Positions 10,012-20,501 are shown, counted from the stretch's first letter. The stretch is 51,233 bases of DNA from Paracoccus fontiphilus (GCF_017356265.1 NZ_JAFNAW010000024.1:1-51233), one strand, 5' to 3'. Made by a program: numbers and translations. The notes: a model not told the origin generated them from the letters alone.

Positions 10012-10411
10012 GGTGATCCTGTCAATCTCGTGTTCTTCTGCTCTGTCCTGCCCATAACAAGGGACAGGCTGCCCATGCAACTCACGAGGGCGTTTCGCGT
10101 TCACTTTGACCTTGACCAAGGGGTGCGGGGGGCACATCTGCTAGGCATGGCCCCGACCCCGCGCCTCTGCTGCACCGGACGGCGCCGCCCCCTGCGGCGG
10201 CCTGCGCATCTGTGCCGGGGCCGGGGGGACCGGGCCTGCCGCTGCCACCAGGACGCGCGCCCGGTCGTTGCCCGTCCCCGCCTTGCGCCCCGCCTTGATC
10301 CTCGGGCCCTGATCGCCGCGTTCCTTCCACGGCAGGCGCCCCTGCGCCCGCAGGCGCCGCCCCGTTTCCTGAAGCCGTCCTGCACCCCATGCACGATCTC
10401 GGGAAACCATC
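10012..10411. other. Intergenic region upstream of copA, no gene assigned
   Basis: The 400 bases between the divergent L,D-transpeptidase and copper ATPase genes hold no reading frame I can assign. A minus-strand frame of 90 codons (10141-10413) has GC-rich third positions in its middle but no recognisable domain, and a plus-strand frame of similar length is no better. A perfect inverted repeat CCTTG-AC-CAAGG lies at 10110-10121 next to two overlapping TTGACC boxes (10106-10117). MerR-type copper regulators such as CueR use inverted repeats in this position, but the spacing to a -10 box is not convincing. Confidence 0.4.
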
Positions 10412-12664
10412 ATGACCGTTCAATCCGCTGACTTGCCCGTCCCGGGCCATCCGTCCGACCTGACCACCACCCGCCTGACCATCGAGGGGATGAGCTGCGC
10501 CGCCTGTTCGGGCCGCGTGACGCGCGCCCTGTCCACGCGCCCCGGCGTGGCCGATGCGCAGGTGAACCTGCTGGCGGGCACCGCCAGCATCCGGCACGCC
10601 CCCCATCTTTCGCCCGACGACCTGGCCGGGATCGTCACCCGGCTTGGCTATCCCGCCGTGGTCGAGCAGGACGCCGTCCCCGTCGCCAGGGAAGACGAGG
10701 CGGCCACCCTGAAACGCGCCTTCCTGCTGGCCCTTGTCCTGACCCTGCCGGTCTTCGTGGCGGAAATGGGCGGGCATCTGGTCCCTGCCTTCCACCACTG
10801 GCTGCACGCGCAGGTCGGGGCGGCCGCCTTGCTGTGGGCGCAGATGATCCTCACCGCCCTTGTCCTGGCCGGTCCGGGACGACGGTTCTTCGCCACCGGC
10901 ATCCCTGCCCTGCTGCGCGGCGGACCCGAGATGAACAGCCTTGTCGCGCTGGGATCGGGGGCGGCGTTCCTGTATTCGGCGGCCGTGGTGCTGACACCTG
11001 GCCTGATCCCGCCCGCCTCGCGCCATGTCTATTTCGAGGCTGCGGCGGTCATCGTCACCCTGATCCTGATGGGCCGCTGGCTGGAAGCCCGCGCCAAGGG
11101 CCGGGCGGGCGCCGCGATCCGCGCCCTGATCGAGCTTGCCCCCGACCATGCCACCGCCCTGCGCGACGGCAAGCCCGTGCCGGTGGCCGTCGCAGACCTG
11201 AAGCGGGGTGACCTGGTGCTGCTGGCACCGGGCGAACGCGTGGCCGTCGATGGGGTCGTGACCGAGGGCCAGGGCCATGTCGACGAATCCATGCTGACCG
11301 GAGAGCCGGTGCCCGCCCCCAAGTCCCCCGGCGATCCCGTCACGGGCGGCACGGTGAACGGCCCCGCCGCGCTTGCCTACCGCGTCACGGCCACGGGGGC
11401 TGCGACCACGCTGTCCCGCATCGTCCGCATGGTCGAAGGCGCGCAGAACGCCCGCCTGCCGGTGCAGGCCCTGGTGGACCGCATCACCCGCATCTTCGTG
11501 CCCGTCGTGATCGGGCTGGCGGCGCTGACCTTCCTGATCTGGCTGGTCCTTGGCCCCGACCTCGCCCATGCGGTCGTGGCAGCCGTGGCGGTGCTGATCA
11601 TCGCCTGCCCCTGCGCCATGGGGCTGGCGGTTCCCGTGTCCATCATGGTGGGCACCGGGCGGGGCGCACAGCTGGGCGTGCTGTTCCGCCGGGGCGAGGC
11701 CCTGCAGCGCCTGTCGAATGCCCGCCTGATCGCCTTCGACAAGACCGGGACGCTAACACGCGGCCGACCCGAACTGGTCCAGATCCATGCTGACGGCATC
11801 GCCGAGGAGGATGCCCTGCGCCTTGCCGCGGCCGCCGAGGCGCGGTCGGAGCATCCACTTGGCGCCGCCATCGTCGCCGGGGCCGTGGCGCGCGGGCTTG
11901 ACCTGCCGCCCGCGCAGGACGTGAAGGCCGCCGCCGGGCGCGGGCTTTCGGGTCTGGTCGAAGGTCGGCGCCTGCTGATCGGCAACCTGGCCGCCCTGTC
12001 CGAGGCCGGGATCGCCGCCTCGCCCCCCCTGCGGGCCGCAGCCGAGGCGGATGCCGGCCAAGGCGCGACCCCGGTGCACCTGGCCGTCGATGGCCGCCAT
12101 GTCGCAAGCTTCGCCTTGGCCGACAGGGTCCGGGACGAGGCGCCCGAGACGGTCGCCACCCTGCACCGCATGGGGCTGGAAACGGCGCTGCTGTCGGGCG
12201 ACATCCCTGCCACGGCCGACGCGGTGGGCAGGCGGCTGGGGATCGACGCCGTGCAGGCCGGCCTGCTGCCCGGCGACAAGCTGGCCGCGATCCGCGACAT
12301 GGGCGGAGGTTCGGTCTTCGTGGGCGACGGCATCAACGACGCCCCGGCGCTGGCTGCGGCGGAAACCGGCATCGCCATCGGCACGGGCACGGGCATCGCC
12401 ATCGAATCGGCCGATCTGGTGCTGATGGGCGGCGATCTGGGCGGGGTGCCGCGCGCGATCCGGCTGTCGCGCGCCGTGATGCGCAACATCCGGCAGAACC
12501 TGTTCTGGGCCTTCGCCTACAACACGGCGCTGATCCCCGTCGCGATGGGCGTTCTGGTGCCCTTCGGCGGGCCGCAGCTGTCGCCCATGCTGGGGGCGGG
12601 GGCCATGGCGCTGTCGTCGGTCTTCGTGGTTAGCAATGCGCTGCGCCTGCGGACCGTGCGGTGA
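10412..12664 (+). CDS. copA: Cu(+)-exporting P1B-type ATPase
   Basis: A 750-residue P1B-1 ATPase that pumps monovalent copper out of the cytoplasm. In order: one N-terminal heavy-metal-associated domain with GMSCAAC (Cys29 and Cys32); eight membrane segments; the actuator loop with MLTGEP; the transmembrane metal site CPC in [10 protein letters not shown]; the phosphorylation site DKTGT; the nucleotide-domain HP in SEHPLG; and the hinge GDGINDAP. The CPC motif together with the C-terminal transmembrane residues YN and MxxSS ([10 protein letters not shown]) fits Cu(I). The ATG at 10412 has only a weak ribosome site (GGGAAACC). The gene's GTG overlap with the next one and the copper chaperone nearby support a copper role. 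Confidence 0.95.
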   Translation: MTVQSADLPVPGHPSDLTTTRLTIEGMSCAACSGRVTRALSTRPGVADAQVNLLAGTASIRHAPHLSPDDLAGIVTRLGYPAVVEQDAVPVAREDEAATLKRAFLLALVLTLPVFVAEMGGHLVPAFHHWLHAQVGAAALLWAQMILTALVLAGPGRRFFATGIPALLRGGPEMNSLVALGSGAAFLYSAAVVLTPGLIPPASRHVYFEAAAVIVTLILMGRWLEARAKGRAGAAIRALIELAPDHATALRDGKPVPVAVADLKRGDLVLLAPGERVAVDGVVTEGQGHVDESMLTGEPVPAPKSPGDPVTGGTVNGPAALAYRVTATGAATTLSRIVRMVEGAQNARLPVQALVDRITRIFVPVVIGLAALTFLIWLVLGPDLAHAVVAAVAVLIIACPCAMGLAVPVSIMVGTGRGAQLGVLFRRGEALQRLSNARLIAFDKTGTLTRGRPELVQIHADGIAEEDALRLAAAAEARSEHPLGAAIVAGAVARGLDLPPAQDVKAAAGRGLSGLVEGRRLLIGNLAALSEAGIAASPPLRAAAEADAGQGATPVHLAVDGRHVASFALADRVRDEAPETVATLHRMGLETALLSGDIPATADAVGRRLGIDAVQAGLLPGDKLAAIRDMGGGSVFVGDGINDAPALAAAETGIAIGTGTGIAIESADLVLMGGDLGGVPRAIRLSRAVMRNIRQNLFWAFAYNTALIPVAMGVLVPFGGPQLSPMLGAGAMALSSVFVVSNALRLRTVR

Positions 12665-13275
12665 TCGCCCGCCGCGCCCTTCTGGCGGCGGCGGGGGCGT
12701 TGGCCCTGGCCGGGGCGGGCAAGTCCCGCCCGCGCGTCCTGGCCTTCGGCGACAGCCTGTTCGCGGGCTATGGCCTGCGGCGTGGCGAAGGGATGGTGCC
12801 GCAGTTGCAAGCCTGGCTCGACCAGGACGGGACGCCCGCGACGGTCATCCCGGCGGCCCTGTCGGGTGACACCACCTATGGCGGGCGGGTCCGCATCGGC
12901 CCCTCGCTGCGCCGACACCGGCCCGATGCCGTCATCGTCGCGCTTGGCGGCAACGACATGCTGCTGGGCTGGTCCGCCGCGCGGGCCGAGGCGATCCTGG
13001 CGCGAGCAGGCATGGGGGGTCGGCCGCTGCTGCTGGTGGGCCTGAACCCCGTTCCCGGAAAGACCGCCTGGCGGCAGGCCTGGCGCGCCCTCTGGCCACG
13101 CCTGGCCGACCGCCACGGTGCCGTCCTGCTGCCCAGCCTTTACGCGCCGATCGCCGCCCTGCCGAAGGCCCGGCATCGCGACTATCTTCTGCCGGACGGC
13201 GTGCATCTGAACGCCGCAGGCATCCGGCTGATGGTTGCGGCGCTGGGCCCGAAAGTCAGGCAGATGCTGGGCTAG
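12661..13275 (+). CDS. SGNH/GDSL-family esterase (arylesterase, TesA-like)
   Basis: A 204-residue hydrolase. The four SGNH blocks are visible: GDSL (Ser nucleophile) near residue 31 in [12 protein letters not shown], the oxyanion Gly in [12 protein letters not shown] near residue 98, and the catalytic DGVHLN near residue 180. This matches multifunctional acyl-CoA thioesterase I/arylesterases of the TesA group. A short N-terminal hydrophobic segment ([14 protein letters not shown]) suggests periplasmic export. The GTG start at 12661 overlaps the copA stop by four bases, so it is translated from the same message; a link to copper is not known for this family, so the pairing may be only local. 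Confidence 0.88.
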   Translation: MIARRALLAAAGALALAGAGKSRPRVLAFGDSLFAGYGLRRGEGMVPQLQAWLDQDGTPATVIPAALSGDTTYGGRVRIGPSLRRHRPDAVIVALGGNDMLLGWSAARAEAILARAGMGGRPLLLVGLNPVPGKTAWRQAWRALWPRLADRHGAVLLPSLYAPIAALPKARHRDYLLPDGVHLNAAGIRLMVAALGPKVRQMLG

Positions 13276-13739
13276 TGGGACTGGTGATCCGCATGGCCGC
13301 CGGCGCCATCGGCGCGGTCGTTGTCCAGCACCGCATCGACCTGCCGGGTGCCGCAGTCGCCGAAATCCAGCACCAGCGCGACCGTGTCGCCATCTGACAG
13401 GGGCTTTGCCAGCCCCATCAGCATGACATGATCCCCGCCGCGCGCCAGCGCATGGTCGCCGCCCGCCGGTACCGCGATACCGCCCTCGATCTTGTGCATC
13501 TTCATGACGCCGTCCACCTCGGAATGGGTGTGCAGTTCAACCAGTTCGGCGGCGTCAGAGGACGCGCCGGTCAGGCGGCATTCGGCGTCGCGGTCGTTCT
13601 GGACAACCATGAAGGCGGCGGCGGTCTTCGAATTGGCGCTGCGCACATAGGCGTCGCGGATCGTCAGCCCGTCCTGCGCGAAGGCGGCGGCAGGCGTTAC
13701 GACCGCCAGAGCGGCCAAGGTCATGCGGATCATGGTCAT
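13272..13739 (-). CDS. Periplasmic copper chaperone PCu(A)C
   Basis: A 155-residue protein with a signal peptide (cleavage after AAAFA, near residue 21) and a PCu(A)C domain. The copper-binding pattern is H-x10-M then H-x-M: His70, Met81, His104 and Met106. The gap between Met81 and His104 is 22 residues, one more than the textbook 21. The C-terminal tail is acidic and His-rich (GHADHQSH), which may add a second metal site. PCu(A)C proteins deliver Cu(I) to the CuA centre of cytochrome c oxidase. The gene converges on the esterase gene (4-bp overlap of the two 3' ends), next to copA. An in-frame ATG at 13733 is an alternative start. Confidence 0.9.
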   Translation of the reverse strand: MTMIRMTLAALAVVTPAAAFAQDGLTIRDAYVRSANSKTAAAFMVVQNDRDAECRLTGASSDAAELVELHTHSEVDGVMKMHKIEGGIAVPAGGDHALARGGDHVMLMGLAKPLSDGDTVALVLDFGDCGTRQVDAVLDNDRADGAGGHADHQSH

Positions 13740-13832
13740 CGCGTCCCTTTACATCAAAGATCTGCCCGGAAAGGGCATCACGAAAATCGACGCGACCTTT
13801 CCTGAAGAACCACCGAAAGGCAACACACATGC

Positions 13833-13860
13833 AAAAGCCCCGCCGCAGGAACGACGGGGC
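13833..13860 (-). terminator. Rho-independent terminator of rpmB
   Basis: On the minus strand, 26 bases past the rpmB stop, GCCCCG and CGGGGC arms (13837-13842 and 13855-13860, extended by two further pairs around one mismatch) form a hairpin followed by TTTTGC. Its position fits termination of the L28 message. Confidence 0.75.
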
Positions 13861-13885
13861 ATATTGCCGCAGAGCGGGATTCCGA

Positions 13886-14176
13886 TCAGGCCTGGGGAGC
13901 GTCCGCCTTGGCGATCTCGCGCTTGATCTTCAGCGCGCGGTCCGACAGCTCGCTGTCCTTGGCCTTGGCCAGGAAGGCGTCCAGACCGCCACGGTGATCC
14001 ACCGAACGCAGCGCCGCGGCCGAGATGCGCAGCGAGTAGCTGCGGCCCAGCGAGTCGGACAGCAGCGTGACCTCGTTCAGGTTCGGCAGGAACCGGCGAC
14101 GGGTCTTGTTGTTGGCGTGGCTGACATTGTTACCGGTCATCGGGCCTTTGCCGGTCAGTTCGCAGACGCGCGACAT
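13886..14176 (-). CDS. rpmB: 50S ribosomal protein L28
   Basis: A 96-residue basic protein matching bacterial L28: N-terminal [20 protein letters not shown], then [11 protein letters not shown] and the [18 protein letters not shown] block. It is a structural protein of the large ribosomal subunit, needed for assembly. The alphaproteobacterial form is longer than the 78-residue E. coli protein by a C-terminal lysine-rich helix, as seen here. It stands alone, with a terminator downstream. Confidence 0.98.
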   Translation of the reverse strand: MSRVCELTGKGPMTGNNVSHANNKTRRRFLPNLNEVTLLSDSLGRSYSLRISAAALRSVDHRGGLDAFLAKAKDSELSDRALKIKREIAKADAPQA

Positions 14177-14313
14177 GGTGTTGATCCTTCGTCTTTGCTA
14201 TGCGGGCGGCCCCGGCGAAAGGTTCCGGCCCAATGTGAAAGGGCGCCGCGAGGCAGCGCCCGGAAATCCGTTTGCGCGTCCCTAATGGAACCGGGCTACC
14301 GCGTCAACCCGAA

Positions 14314-15378
14314 TCAAGCATAACCGCGCTCGATCCCGATCAGCTTTTCCTTGCGCCACAGCCCCCCGGCATAGCCGGTCAGGGTGCCGTCGGCGCCGAT
14401 CACGCGGTGGCACGGCACGACAAGGGCGATGCGGTTGGTGGCATTGGCCCGCGCCACGGCCCGGACCGCCGCGGGCCTGCCGATCGCCGCCGCAAGCTGC
14501 AGATAGCTGCGCGTCTGCCCGGCGGGGATCGTCTGCAAGGCGCGCCAGACCTGCTGCTGGAAAGGGGTGCCGTGCAGAACCACCGGCACGTCCAGAAGCG
14601 GGGCTTTGCCTGCGAAATACGCGCCAAGCCGGGCCTCGGTCAGGTCGTGGACCCCCGTGCGGCCGAGGCCCACGCGCCCGCCGACATGGGCGGACAGGCG
14701 GCGCAGCCCTTCGGGCAGGGCCTTGCGGTCGATGAATTCCAGCAGATGCAGCGCCTGGTCGTCGGCGATGGCGATCATGCCGCCCAAGGGCGTGTCGATC
14801 CAGTCGGCCAGCAGGTCGGACCCTTGCCGCAGCCGGTGAGGCGGATGGCCGAACAGCCGCGCAAAGGCCGTCCGGAACCCCGAGGCCGAGTCAAAGCCCG
14901 CATCCAGTTGCGCGTCGATCATGGCCGATCCTTTCGCCAGGCTGGCCATGCCGCCGCGCAGCCGCGCCGCGCGGGCCATGTCCAGGAAGCTTTGTCCGAA
15001 GTGGCGCTTGAACGCGCGCCGCACGGTCGAGGGGTCGTGACCCAGCGCCAGCAGGTCGGCCTCGGACCAGCGGCGGTCGGGTTGGGCTTCAAGCCGGGCC
15101 ATCAGGTCGCGAACCAGCGGATCGCCTTCGGCCATAGGGCCAAGCGGATGGCAGCGCCGGCAGGGGCGGAAACCGGCGGCCTGCGCTGCCACGGCCGAGG
15201 CGAACCAGCGGCAGTTCCGCGCCAGGGGCTTTCGCGCCGGGCAGGTCAGGCGGCAGAAGATGCCCGTGGTCGTGACACCGACCAGGGCGCGGCCTTCCCA
15301 GGCCGGGTCGCGCGCCACAAGGGCCGCGTAAAGCGTTTCGTCGGGGGGCAGGTCCAGCATGTCGTTCACCTTCTCCAT
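14314..15378 (-). CDS. ada: Bifunctional Ada: alkylation-response regulator / O6-methylguanine-DNA methyltransferase
   Basis: A 354-residue three-part Ada protein. Residues 10-80 are the zinc domain with Cys42, Cys46, Cys73 and Cys76 (FCRLTCPARK...RPCRRCHP); Cys42 would be the methylphosphotriester acceptor. Residues 85-185 are an AraC-type helix-turn-helix region. The C-terminal part has the suicide methyltransferase site PCHR (Cys323) in VVPCHRVIGADG. The protein repairs O6-methylguanine and, when methylated, activates alkylation-repair genes. No alkB or alkA neighbour is present, so other target genes must be elsewhere. Confidence 0.93.
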   Translation of the reverse strand: MEKVNDMLDLPPDETLYAALVARDPAWEGRALVGVTTTGIFCRLTCPARKPLARNCRWFASAVAAQAAGFRPCRRCHPLGPMAEGDPLVRDLMARLEAQPDRRWSEADLLALGHDPSTVRRAFKRHFGQSFLDMARAARLRGGMASLAKGSAMIDAQLDAGFDSASGFRTAFARLFGHPPHRLRQGSDLLADWIDTPLGGMIAIADDQALHLLEFIDRKALPEGLRRLSAHVGGRVGLGRTGVHDLTEARLGAYFAGKAPLLDVPVVLHGTPFQQQVWRALQTIPAGQTRSYLQLAAAIGRPAAVRAVARANATNRIALVVPCHRVIGADGTLTGYAGGLWRKEKLIGIERGYA

Positions 15379-15429
15379 GCCCTAGACCCTAGCCGATTCG
15401 CCGCCACCGGGGGCCGCAAAATCGGGCAT

Positions 15430-16401
15430 CTAATTTCCGTGCCGGGACAGCCATGACAGCATGTCCCGCGCCGCCTCGGCCGGGGCGGTCGCGCCATGGG
15501 CCACGGCATCGCCCAGCCGGGCCAGCCGGTCGCGGGCATCAGGAGTATCCAGCCGCGCAAGCAACCCCGCCCGCACGTCGGCTAGAAACCAGTGCCGCGC
15601 CTGTTCGGCCCGGTTGGCCGCGAAATGGCCGTTGTCGCGGCGCCATTCCGTCAGCGCCTGCATCTCCTCCCATGCCGTTGCCAGGCCGTCGCCCGTGGCG
15701 GCGGATACCGGCAGCGCCTTGGGAAACCCCTGCGGGTCTTGCGGGCGCTTGCGCAGCAGCCGCAGGGCGCCCGCGTAATCCGCCACGGTGCGGCGGGCGG
15801 TGCCCAACAGCTCGCCATCGGCCTTGTTGACCAGGATCAGGTCGGCCATCTCCATGATGCCGCGCTTGACGCCCTGCAACTCGTCCCCGCCCGCCGGCGC
15901 CAGCAGCAGCACGAACAGGTCGCACATCTCGGCCACAAGGGTTTCGGACTGGCCGACGCCCACCGTCTCGATCAGCACGATGTCGAAGCCCGCCGCTTCG
16001 CACAGCCGGATCGCCTCGCGCGTGCGGCGCGCGACGCCGCCAAGCTGGGCATTGGACGGCGTGGGCCGGATAAAGGCCATGGGGTTCCTGGACAGCGTCT
16101 CCATCCGCGTCTTGTCGCCCAGAATCGACCCGCCCGAGCGCGCGGACGAGGGATCGACTGCCAGAACGGCGACGCGTAGGCCCCTTTCGGTCAGCATCGT
16201 CCCGAACGCCTCGATAAAGGTGGACTTGCCGACGCCGGGGGTGCCCGACAGGCCGATCCGAAGCGCCTGCCGGTCGGGCAGATCCGCCAGCAACGCCACG
16301 GCGCGGGCGCGATGATCGGGCCGCGTCGATTCGATCAGCGTGATCGCCCGCGACAGGGCGCGGCGGTCCTTGGCGACCAACGGTTCCAGAAGCTCGTCCA
16401 T
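15430..16401 (-). CDS. meaB: MeaB/ArgK-family GTPase, methylmalonyl-CoA mutase chaperone
   Basis: A 323-residue G3E-family GTPase. Motifs: Walker A GTPGVGKST near residue 50, VDPSSARSGGSILGDKTRM (the MeaB switch region), ETVGVGQSE, and NKADGE for guanine recognition. MeaB guards methylmalonyl-CoA mutase, loading its cobalamin cofactor and removing the damaged one. The ATG at 16401 gives the family length (MDELLEPL start); a reading from 16563 adds a non-conserved Arg-rich leader that would overlap the divergent gene. The mutase genes are not in this window, so the partner must lie elsewhere. Confidence 0.92.
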   Translation of the reverse strand: MDELLEPLVAKDRRALSRAITLIESTRPDHRARAVALLADLPDRQALRIGLSGTPGVGKSTFIEAFGTMLTERGLRVAVLAVDPSSARSGGSILGDKTRMETLSRNPMAFIRPTPSNAQLGGVARRTREAIRLCEAAGFDIVLIETVGVGQSETLVAEMCDLFVLLLAPAGGDELQGVKRGIMEMADLILVNKADGELLGTARRTVADYAGALRLLRKRPQDPQGFPKALPVSAATGDGLATAWEEMQALTEWRRDNGHFAANRAEQARHWFLADVRAGLLARLDTPDARDRLARLGDAVAHGATAPAEAARDMLSWLSRHGN

Positions 16402-16465
16402 GGGCAAAGGGATAGGGGGCGGGACGGCGATTGCCAAGCCGTCGCGCGGGGCCGATAAGGGGGCC

Positions 16466-16813
16466 ATGACCCGCCTTCTTGCCGCCCTTGCCCTGGTGCT
16501 GACCGCCCTGCCCCTCGCCGCCGAACCCTTGCGGCTGCTGATGGTGGAAAAGAAGGACTGCATTTATTGCGCCGCCTGGGACCGCGCCATCGGGCCGGGC
16601 TATGCGGCCTCGGATGCGGGACAGGCCGCGCCCCTGACGCGGGTGGACATCCACGGCCCCTACCCTGACGGCCTGGCCCTGGCGCGGCGGCCCTTTGTCA
16701 CGCCCACCTTCATCCTGCTGGACGGGGGTTTCGAGGTCGGTCGCCTGGAAGGCCACATGACGGCCGCGCAGTTCTATCCCGCGCTGAACGCCCTGCTGGA
16801 CCAAGCACGATGA
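16466..16813 (+). CDS. Periplasmic thioredoxin-like protein, SoxS-like
   Basis: A 115-residue exported protein with signal peptide (LLAALALVLTALPLAAEP) and a small thioredoxin fold carrying the redox motif CIYC in KKDCIYCAAWD. The rest (cis-Pro region FVTPTFILLD, then VGRLEGHMTAAQFYPAL) fits the short SoxS-type thioredoxins of Rhodobacterales, first described next to sulfur-oxidation genes in Paracoccus. No sox sulfur-oxidation gene is nearby here, so a general periplasmic thiol role is as likely. The ATG at 16466 has an AAGGGGG ribosome binding site. It diverges from meaB. Confidence 0.75.
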   Translation: MTRLLAALALVLTALPLAAEPLRLLMVEKKDCIYCAAWDRAIGPGYAASDAGQAAPLTRVDIHGPYPDGLALARRPFVTPTFILLDGGFEVGRLEGHMTAAQFYPALNALLDQAR

Positions 16814-16879
16814 GCGGGCTTCCGCACGGGCCGCGCATGGGCTAGGCAGCGGCCAGCATTCTCAGCGACGGTGACGATC

Positions 16880-18172
16880 ATGCATGACATCCGTGCCATA
16901 CGGGACAACCCCGCAGCCTTTGACGCGGCGCTTTCGCGGCGCGGCCTTGCGCCCTTGTCGGATCGCGTCCTGTCGCTGGACGCCGACCGCCGCGCCCGCA
17001 TCGTCGCCGCTGAAACGGCCCAGGCCGACCAGAACCGCGCCAGCAAGGAGGTCGGCGCCGCCAAGGCGCGCGGCGACGACGCCGAGTTCGAGCGGCTGCG
17101 AACCCTGGTGGCCGAGAAGAAGGCCGACGTGGCGCGGATGCAGGCCGAGGCATCGCTGCTGGACGGCCGGTTGCGCGACATGCTGATGGAGATCCCGAAC
17201 CTGCCGCTGGACCACGTGCCCGACGGCCGCGACGAGAACGACAATGTCGAGCTGCGCCGCTGGGGCAACCCGCGCACCTTCGACTTCACCCCTGTGGAGC
17301 ATTTCGAGATCGCGGCCGTCAAGCCCGGCATGGACTTCGAGACCGCGGCCAAGCTGTCGGGCAGCCGCTTCGTGGTGCTGAAGGGTGGCGTCGCCCGCAT
17401 CCACCGCGCTCTGGCGCAGTTCATGCTGGACCTGCATGTGACCCGCCACGAGTTGCAGGAAACCTGGACCCCCGTGCTGGTGCTGGAAGACATGATGGTC
17501 GGCACCGGGCAACTGCCGAAGTTCGGCGAGGACAGCTATCTGACCCGCGAAGGCTACTGGCTGATCCCCACGTCCGAGGTGACGCTGACCAACACCGTCC
17601 ACGGCGATCTGGTCGATCACGCCTCGCTGCCCCGCCGCATGGTGGCGCATTCCCAGTGCTTCCGGTCCGAGGCCGGCAGCGCGGGCCGGGACACGACGGG
17701 GATGCTGCGCCAGCACCAGTTCGAGAAGGTCGAGATGGTCTCGATCACCGACGCCGACACGGGCGTGGCCGAACACGACCGCATGACCCGCTGCGCCGAG
17801 GCCGTGCTGGAGGCGCTGGAGCTTCCCTATCGCACCATCGTGCTCTGCACCGGCGACATGGGCTTCGGGGCGCGCATCACCCATGACCTCGAGGTCTGGC
17901 TTCCCGGCCAGGACAAGTACCGCGAGATCAGCAGCGTCAGCTATTGCGGCGACTTCCAGGCGCGGCGGATGAACGCCCGCTATCGGTCGGACAAGACCGG
18001 CAAGCCGGAATTCGTCCATACGCTGAACGGATCGGGCCTGGCCGTGGGACGCACGCTGATCGCGGTGCTGGAAAACGGCCAGCAAGCCGACGGGTCGGTG
18101 ATCCTGCCCGCCGCGCTGCATCCTTATCTGGGCGGCGCGACGCGCCTGACGGCGGACGGCAGGCTGTCCTGA
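16880..18172 (+). CDS. serS: Seryl-tRNA synthetase
   Basis: A 430-residue class II synthetase. The N-terminal 100 residues form the long antiparallel coiled coil that grips tRNA-Ser. The catalytic domain shows motif 2 ([20 protein letters not shown]) and the following HQFEKVEMV, and motif 3 ([17 protein letters not shown]) near the end. The ATG at 16880 is preferred: it gives the standard N-terminus [11 protein letters not shown] and has GGTGA at the right distance; a GTG at 16871 would add three residues. It charges tRNA-Ser and provides Ser-tRNA-Sec if selenocysteine is used. Confidence 0.97.
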   Translation: MHDIRAIRDNPAAFDAALSRRGLAPLSDRVLSLDADRRARIVAAETAQADQNRASKEVGAAKARGDDAEFERLRTLVAEKKADVARMQAEASLLDGRLRDMLMEIPNLPLDHVPDGRDENDNVELRRWGNPRTFDFTPVEHFEIAAVKPGMDFETAAKLSGSRFVVLKGGVARIHRALAQFMLDLHVTRHELQETWTPVLVLEDMMVGTGQLPKFGEDSYLTREGYWLIPTSEVTLTNTVHGDLVDHASLPRRMVAHSQCFRSEAGSAGRDTTGMLRQHQFEKVEMVSITDADTGVAEHDRMTRCAEAVLEALELPYRTIVLCTGDMGFGARITHDLEVWLPGQDKYREISSVSYCGDFQARRMNARYRSDKTGKPEFVHTLNGSGLAVGRTLIAVLENGQQADGSVILPAALHPYLGGATRLTADGRLS

Positions 18173-18244
18173 CCACGACTGCGTGAAAAGGCGATTGCGG
18201 ACGGCAGGCCCGAAACTGGGCCCTGCCGCCGGACGTTGGCACGC

Positions 18245-18991
18245 ATGGCGCGCATGGCAGAGATCCTCTACCTGGGTTCGGTGACGGTCTTCGTCGCCAG
18301 CGGAGCCGTGCTTGCAACGATGGGCCACCCCGCTGCCCAGATCGCAGCCCCGATCCTGGCCGGATCGGCGCCCGGCGGTTCGCTGGGGCTTTCGACGGTC
18401 CTGCCGGTCGCCACTTTGCCGCAGCTTTACGTGCAGCCGCAGAATCTGCTGATGTGGGCGCTGCTGGTTGCCCTGTGGTCGCTGCTGCTGGCGGATGCCA
18501 TCGTCCAGTACCTGTCCCCCACCGACCATGGCCGCAACCCTGCCTGGCTGCCGCTGAGCCTTGCGCTGCTGGGCGGCGCGGTCTGGCCGTGGCTTGTAGG
18601 CATCCACAAGCCCCTGGCGACCTTGGGCGCGTTGCTGATGCTGACGGCGGCGCTGTCTGGCGCCATCCGGGCGCGCGGCCAGTTCCGCCCCGCCACCGCC
18701 TTCATGGCGGGATGGAGCCTGGCGCTGGGCACCGCGACGCTGGCCACGCTAATCGGCGCGCCCCTAGCGCTGACGACCCCCCAGACCGCGATCCTGGCGA
18801 TCCTGCCGGGTGCGGTGATCGGCATGATCACGCAGGAACGGCTGGACGGGGCGCTGGGCTTTTCGCTGGCGATGATCTGGGCCTTCTGCGCCGTGGCCAT
18901 CTCTACCATGGGCAGCAATCCCGAGGTCGCGCTGGCGGCGATCATCGGCATATCGGGCATGGGCGTCGTGCTGGTGCGCGCCGCCACCTGA
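18245..18991 (+). CDS. Hypothetical polytopic membrane protein
   Basis: About 248 residues; family not recognised. It reads as roughly seven hydrophobic segments separated by short loops, with a longer polar link (QYLSPTDHGRNPAW) after about residue 95. The sequence is rich in Ala, Leu and Gly with no catalytic motif. ATG 18245 follows GGACG at about ten bases; ATG 18254 and TTG 18236 are alternatives. It follows serS by 70 bp in the same direction and converges with der. It could be a transporter-like or scaffold protein, but nothing in the sequence decides this. Confidence 0.7.
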   Translation: MARMAEILYLGSVTVFVASGAVLATMGHPAAQIAAPILAGSAPGGSLGLSTVLPVATLPQLYVQPQNLLMWALLVALWSLLLADAIVQYLSPTDHGRNPAWLPLSLALLGGAVWPWLVGIHKPLATLGALLMLTAALSGAIRARGQFRPATAFMAGWSLALGTATLATLIGAPLALTTPQTAILAILPGAVIGMITQERLDGALGFSLAMIWAFCAVAISTMGSNPEVALAAIIGISGMGVVLVRAAT

Positions 18992-19016
18992 AGGGCGACG
19001 CGCCGCGCCGCGACCC

Positions 19017-20501
19017 TCAGCCTTCCTTGGGCTTCTGCCGGTTCTTGTGCTTGGACAGCGCGCCCGACTGGCTGATCTTGTTTGCCTTGGCCTTGTAGGG
19101 GTTGTCGGCCCCCTGGTCGCGGAAGAACAGCCGGATGGGCGTGCCCGGCATGTCGAAGTCGGCCCGCAGCCCGTTCACCAGATAACGCTGATAGCTTTCG
19201 GGCAGCTTGTCGGTGTGGGTTGCCTTGACGACAAAGGCGGGCGGCCGGGTCTTCACCTGCGTCATGTAGCGCAGCCGGATCCGTCGGCCACCCGGCGCGG
19301 GGGGCGGATGGCTTTCAGTCATCGCGCTCAACCACTGGTTCAGCCGCGCGGTGGAAATTCGGCGGTTCCAGACCTCGTGCGCCTTCAGGATCGCGGCGTG
19401 CAGGCGGTCCAGCCCCTTGCCGGTGCGGGCCGAGACCGTAACCAGGGGCGCGCCCTTCAACTGCGGCAGCAGCTTTTCGAAGTTCGCCCGCAGTTCGTTC
19501 AGCTTGTGGGGCTTGTCGTCCTCCAGATCCCACTTGTTCGCGGCCACGACGACCGCCCGGCCCTCGGTTTCCGCGAAGTCGGCGATGCGCAGGTCCTGCT
19601 GCTCGAAGGGGATGGCGACGTCCAGAAGGACCACCACCACCTCGGCAAAGCGGACGGCGCGCAGGCCATCGGCGACCGACAGCTTTTCCACCTTGTCCGT
19701 GACCTTGGCCCGCTTGCGCATTCCCGCCGTGTCGAAGATGCGCATGGGCGTGCCCATGAATTCCGTGCTGACGCTGATCGAATCGCGGGTGATCCCGGCC
19801 TCGGGGCCGGTCAGCAGGCGGTCCTCGCCGATGATCTTGTTGATCAGGGTGGACTTGCCCGCATTCGGCCGCCCGATCACCGCCAGTTGCAGCGGACGCG
19901 CGGCAGAGGGGCGCCAGTCCTCGGCCCCCTCGCCGGTTTCGGCGTCTTCCTCGGTCAGGTCGATGTCGGTTTCGGCGGCGATGGGCGTGGGGCGTTCGGC
20001 CTCGATCTGCTCGGACAGGGGCAGAAGGGCGCGATACAGGTCGTCCATCCCCTCGCCATGTTCCGCCGAAATCCGCAGCGGCTCGCCCAGGCCCAAGGCG
20101 TAAGCCTCCATCGCGCCGGATTCGCCCGCCCGTCCCTCGGCCTTGTTGGCGGCGACGATCACGTGCTTCGCGCGGCGGCGCAGGATGTCGGCGAAGTATT
20201 CGTCGGCGGCCGTGACGCCCGCGCGGGCGTCGATCACGAACAGGCAGATGTCGGCCTCGTCCACGGCGCGTTCGGTCAGGCGCCGCATCCGGCCTTGCAG
20301 GCTGTCGTCCTCGGCGATTTCCAGCCCGGCGCTGTCGATCACGACAAAGCGCAGGTCGCCCAGCCGGGCCGCACCTTCGCGCAGGTCGCGGGTGACGCCC
20401 GGTTGGTCATCGACCAAGGCCAGCTTCTTGCCGACAAGGCGGTTGAACAGGGTGGATTTGCCGACATTGGGCCGGCCGACAATGGCGAGTGTGAATGTCA
20501 T
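19017..20501 (-). CDS. der: Ribosome biogenesis GTPase Der (EngA)
   Basis: A 494-residue protein with two tandem GTPase domains and a C-terminal KH-like domain, the unique Der layout. G1 motifs are GRPNVGKST (about 9-17) and GRPNAGKST (about 212-220); both NKxD motifs are seen or replaced as usual ([15 protein letters not shown]). Der is essential for late 50S assembly. The C-terminus ends in a Lys-rich tail. The gene's ATG overlaps the bamB stop (ATGA at 20498-20501), so the two are coupled; bamB-der linkage is widespread in proteobacteria. Confidence 0.97.
   Translation of the reverse strand: MTFTLAIVGRPNVGKSTLFNRLVGKKLALVDDQPGVTRDLREGAARLGDLRFVVIDSAGLEIAEDDSLQGRMRRLTERAVDEADICLFVIDARAGVTAADEYFADILRRRAKHVIVAANKAEGRAGESGAMEAYALGLGEPLRISAEHGEGMDDLYRALLPLSEQIEAERPTPIAAETDIDLTEEDAETGEGAEDWRPSAARPLQLAVIGRPNAGKSTLINKIIGEDRLLTGPEAGITRDSISVSTEFMGTPMRIFDTAGMRKRAKVTDKVEKLSVADGLRAVRFAEVVVVLLDVAIPFEQQDLRIADFAETEGRAVVVAANKWDLEDDKPHKLNELRANFEKLLPQLKGAPLVTVSARTGKGLDRLHAAILKAHEVWNRRISTARLNQWLSAMTESHPPPAPGGRRIRLRYMTQVKTRPPAFVVKATHTDKLPESYQRYLVNGLRADFDMPGTPIRLFFRDQGADNPYKAKANKISQSGALSKHKNRQKPKEG

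Noticed and set aside
10106..10147. A complete CueR-type promoter for copA
   Set aside because: The TTGACC boxes are 24-30 bases from the nearest TAGGCA-like -10, not the 19-20 expected for MerR-family promoters.
10141..10413. A 90-codon minus-strand frame between the L,D-transpeptidase and copA
   Set aside because: No domain, no clear ribosome site, Arg/Gly/Pro-rich composition, and similar open frames on the other strand. Left as unassigned intergenic DNA.
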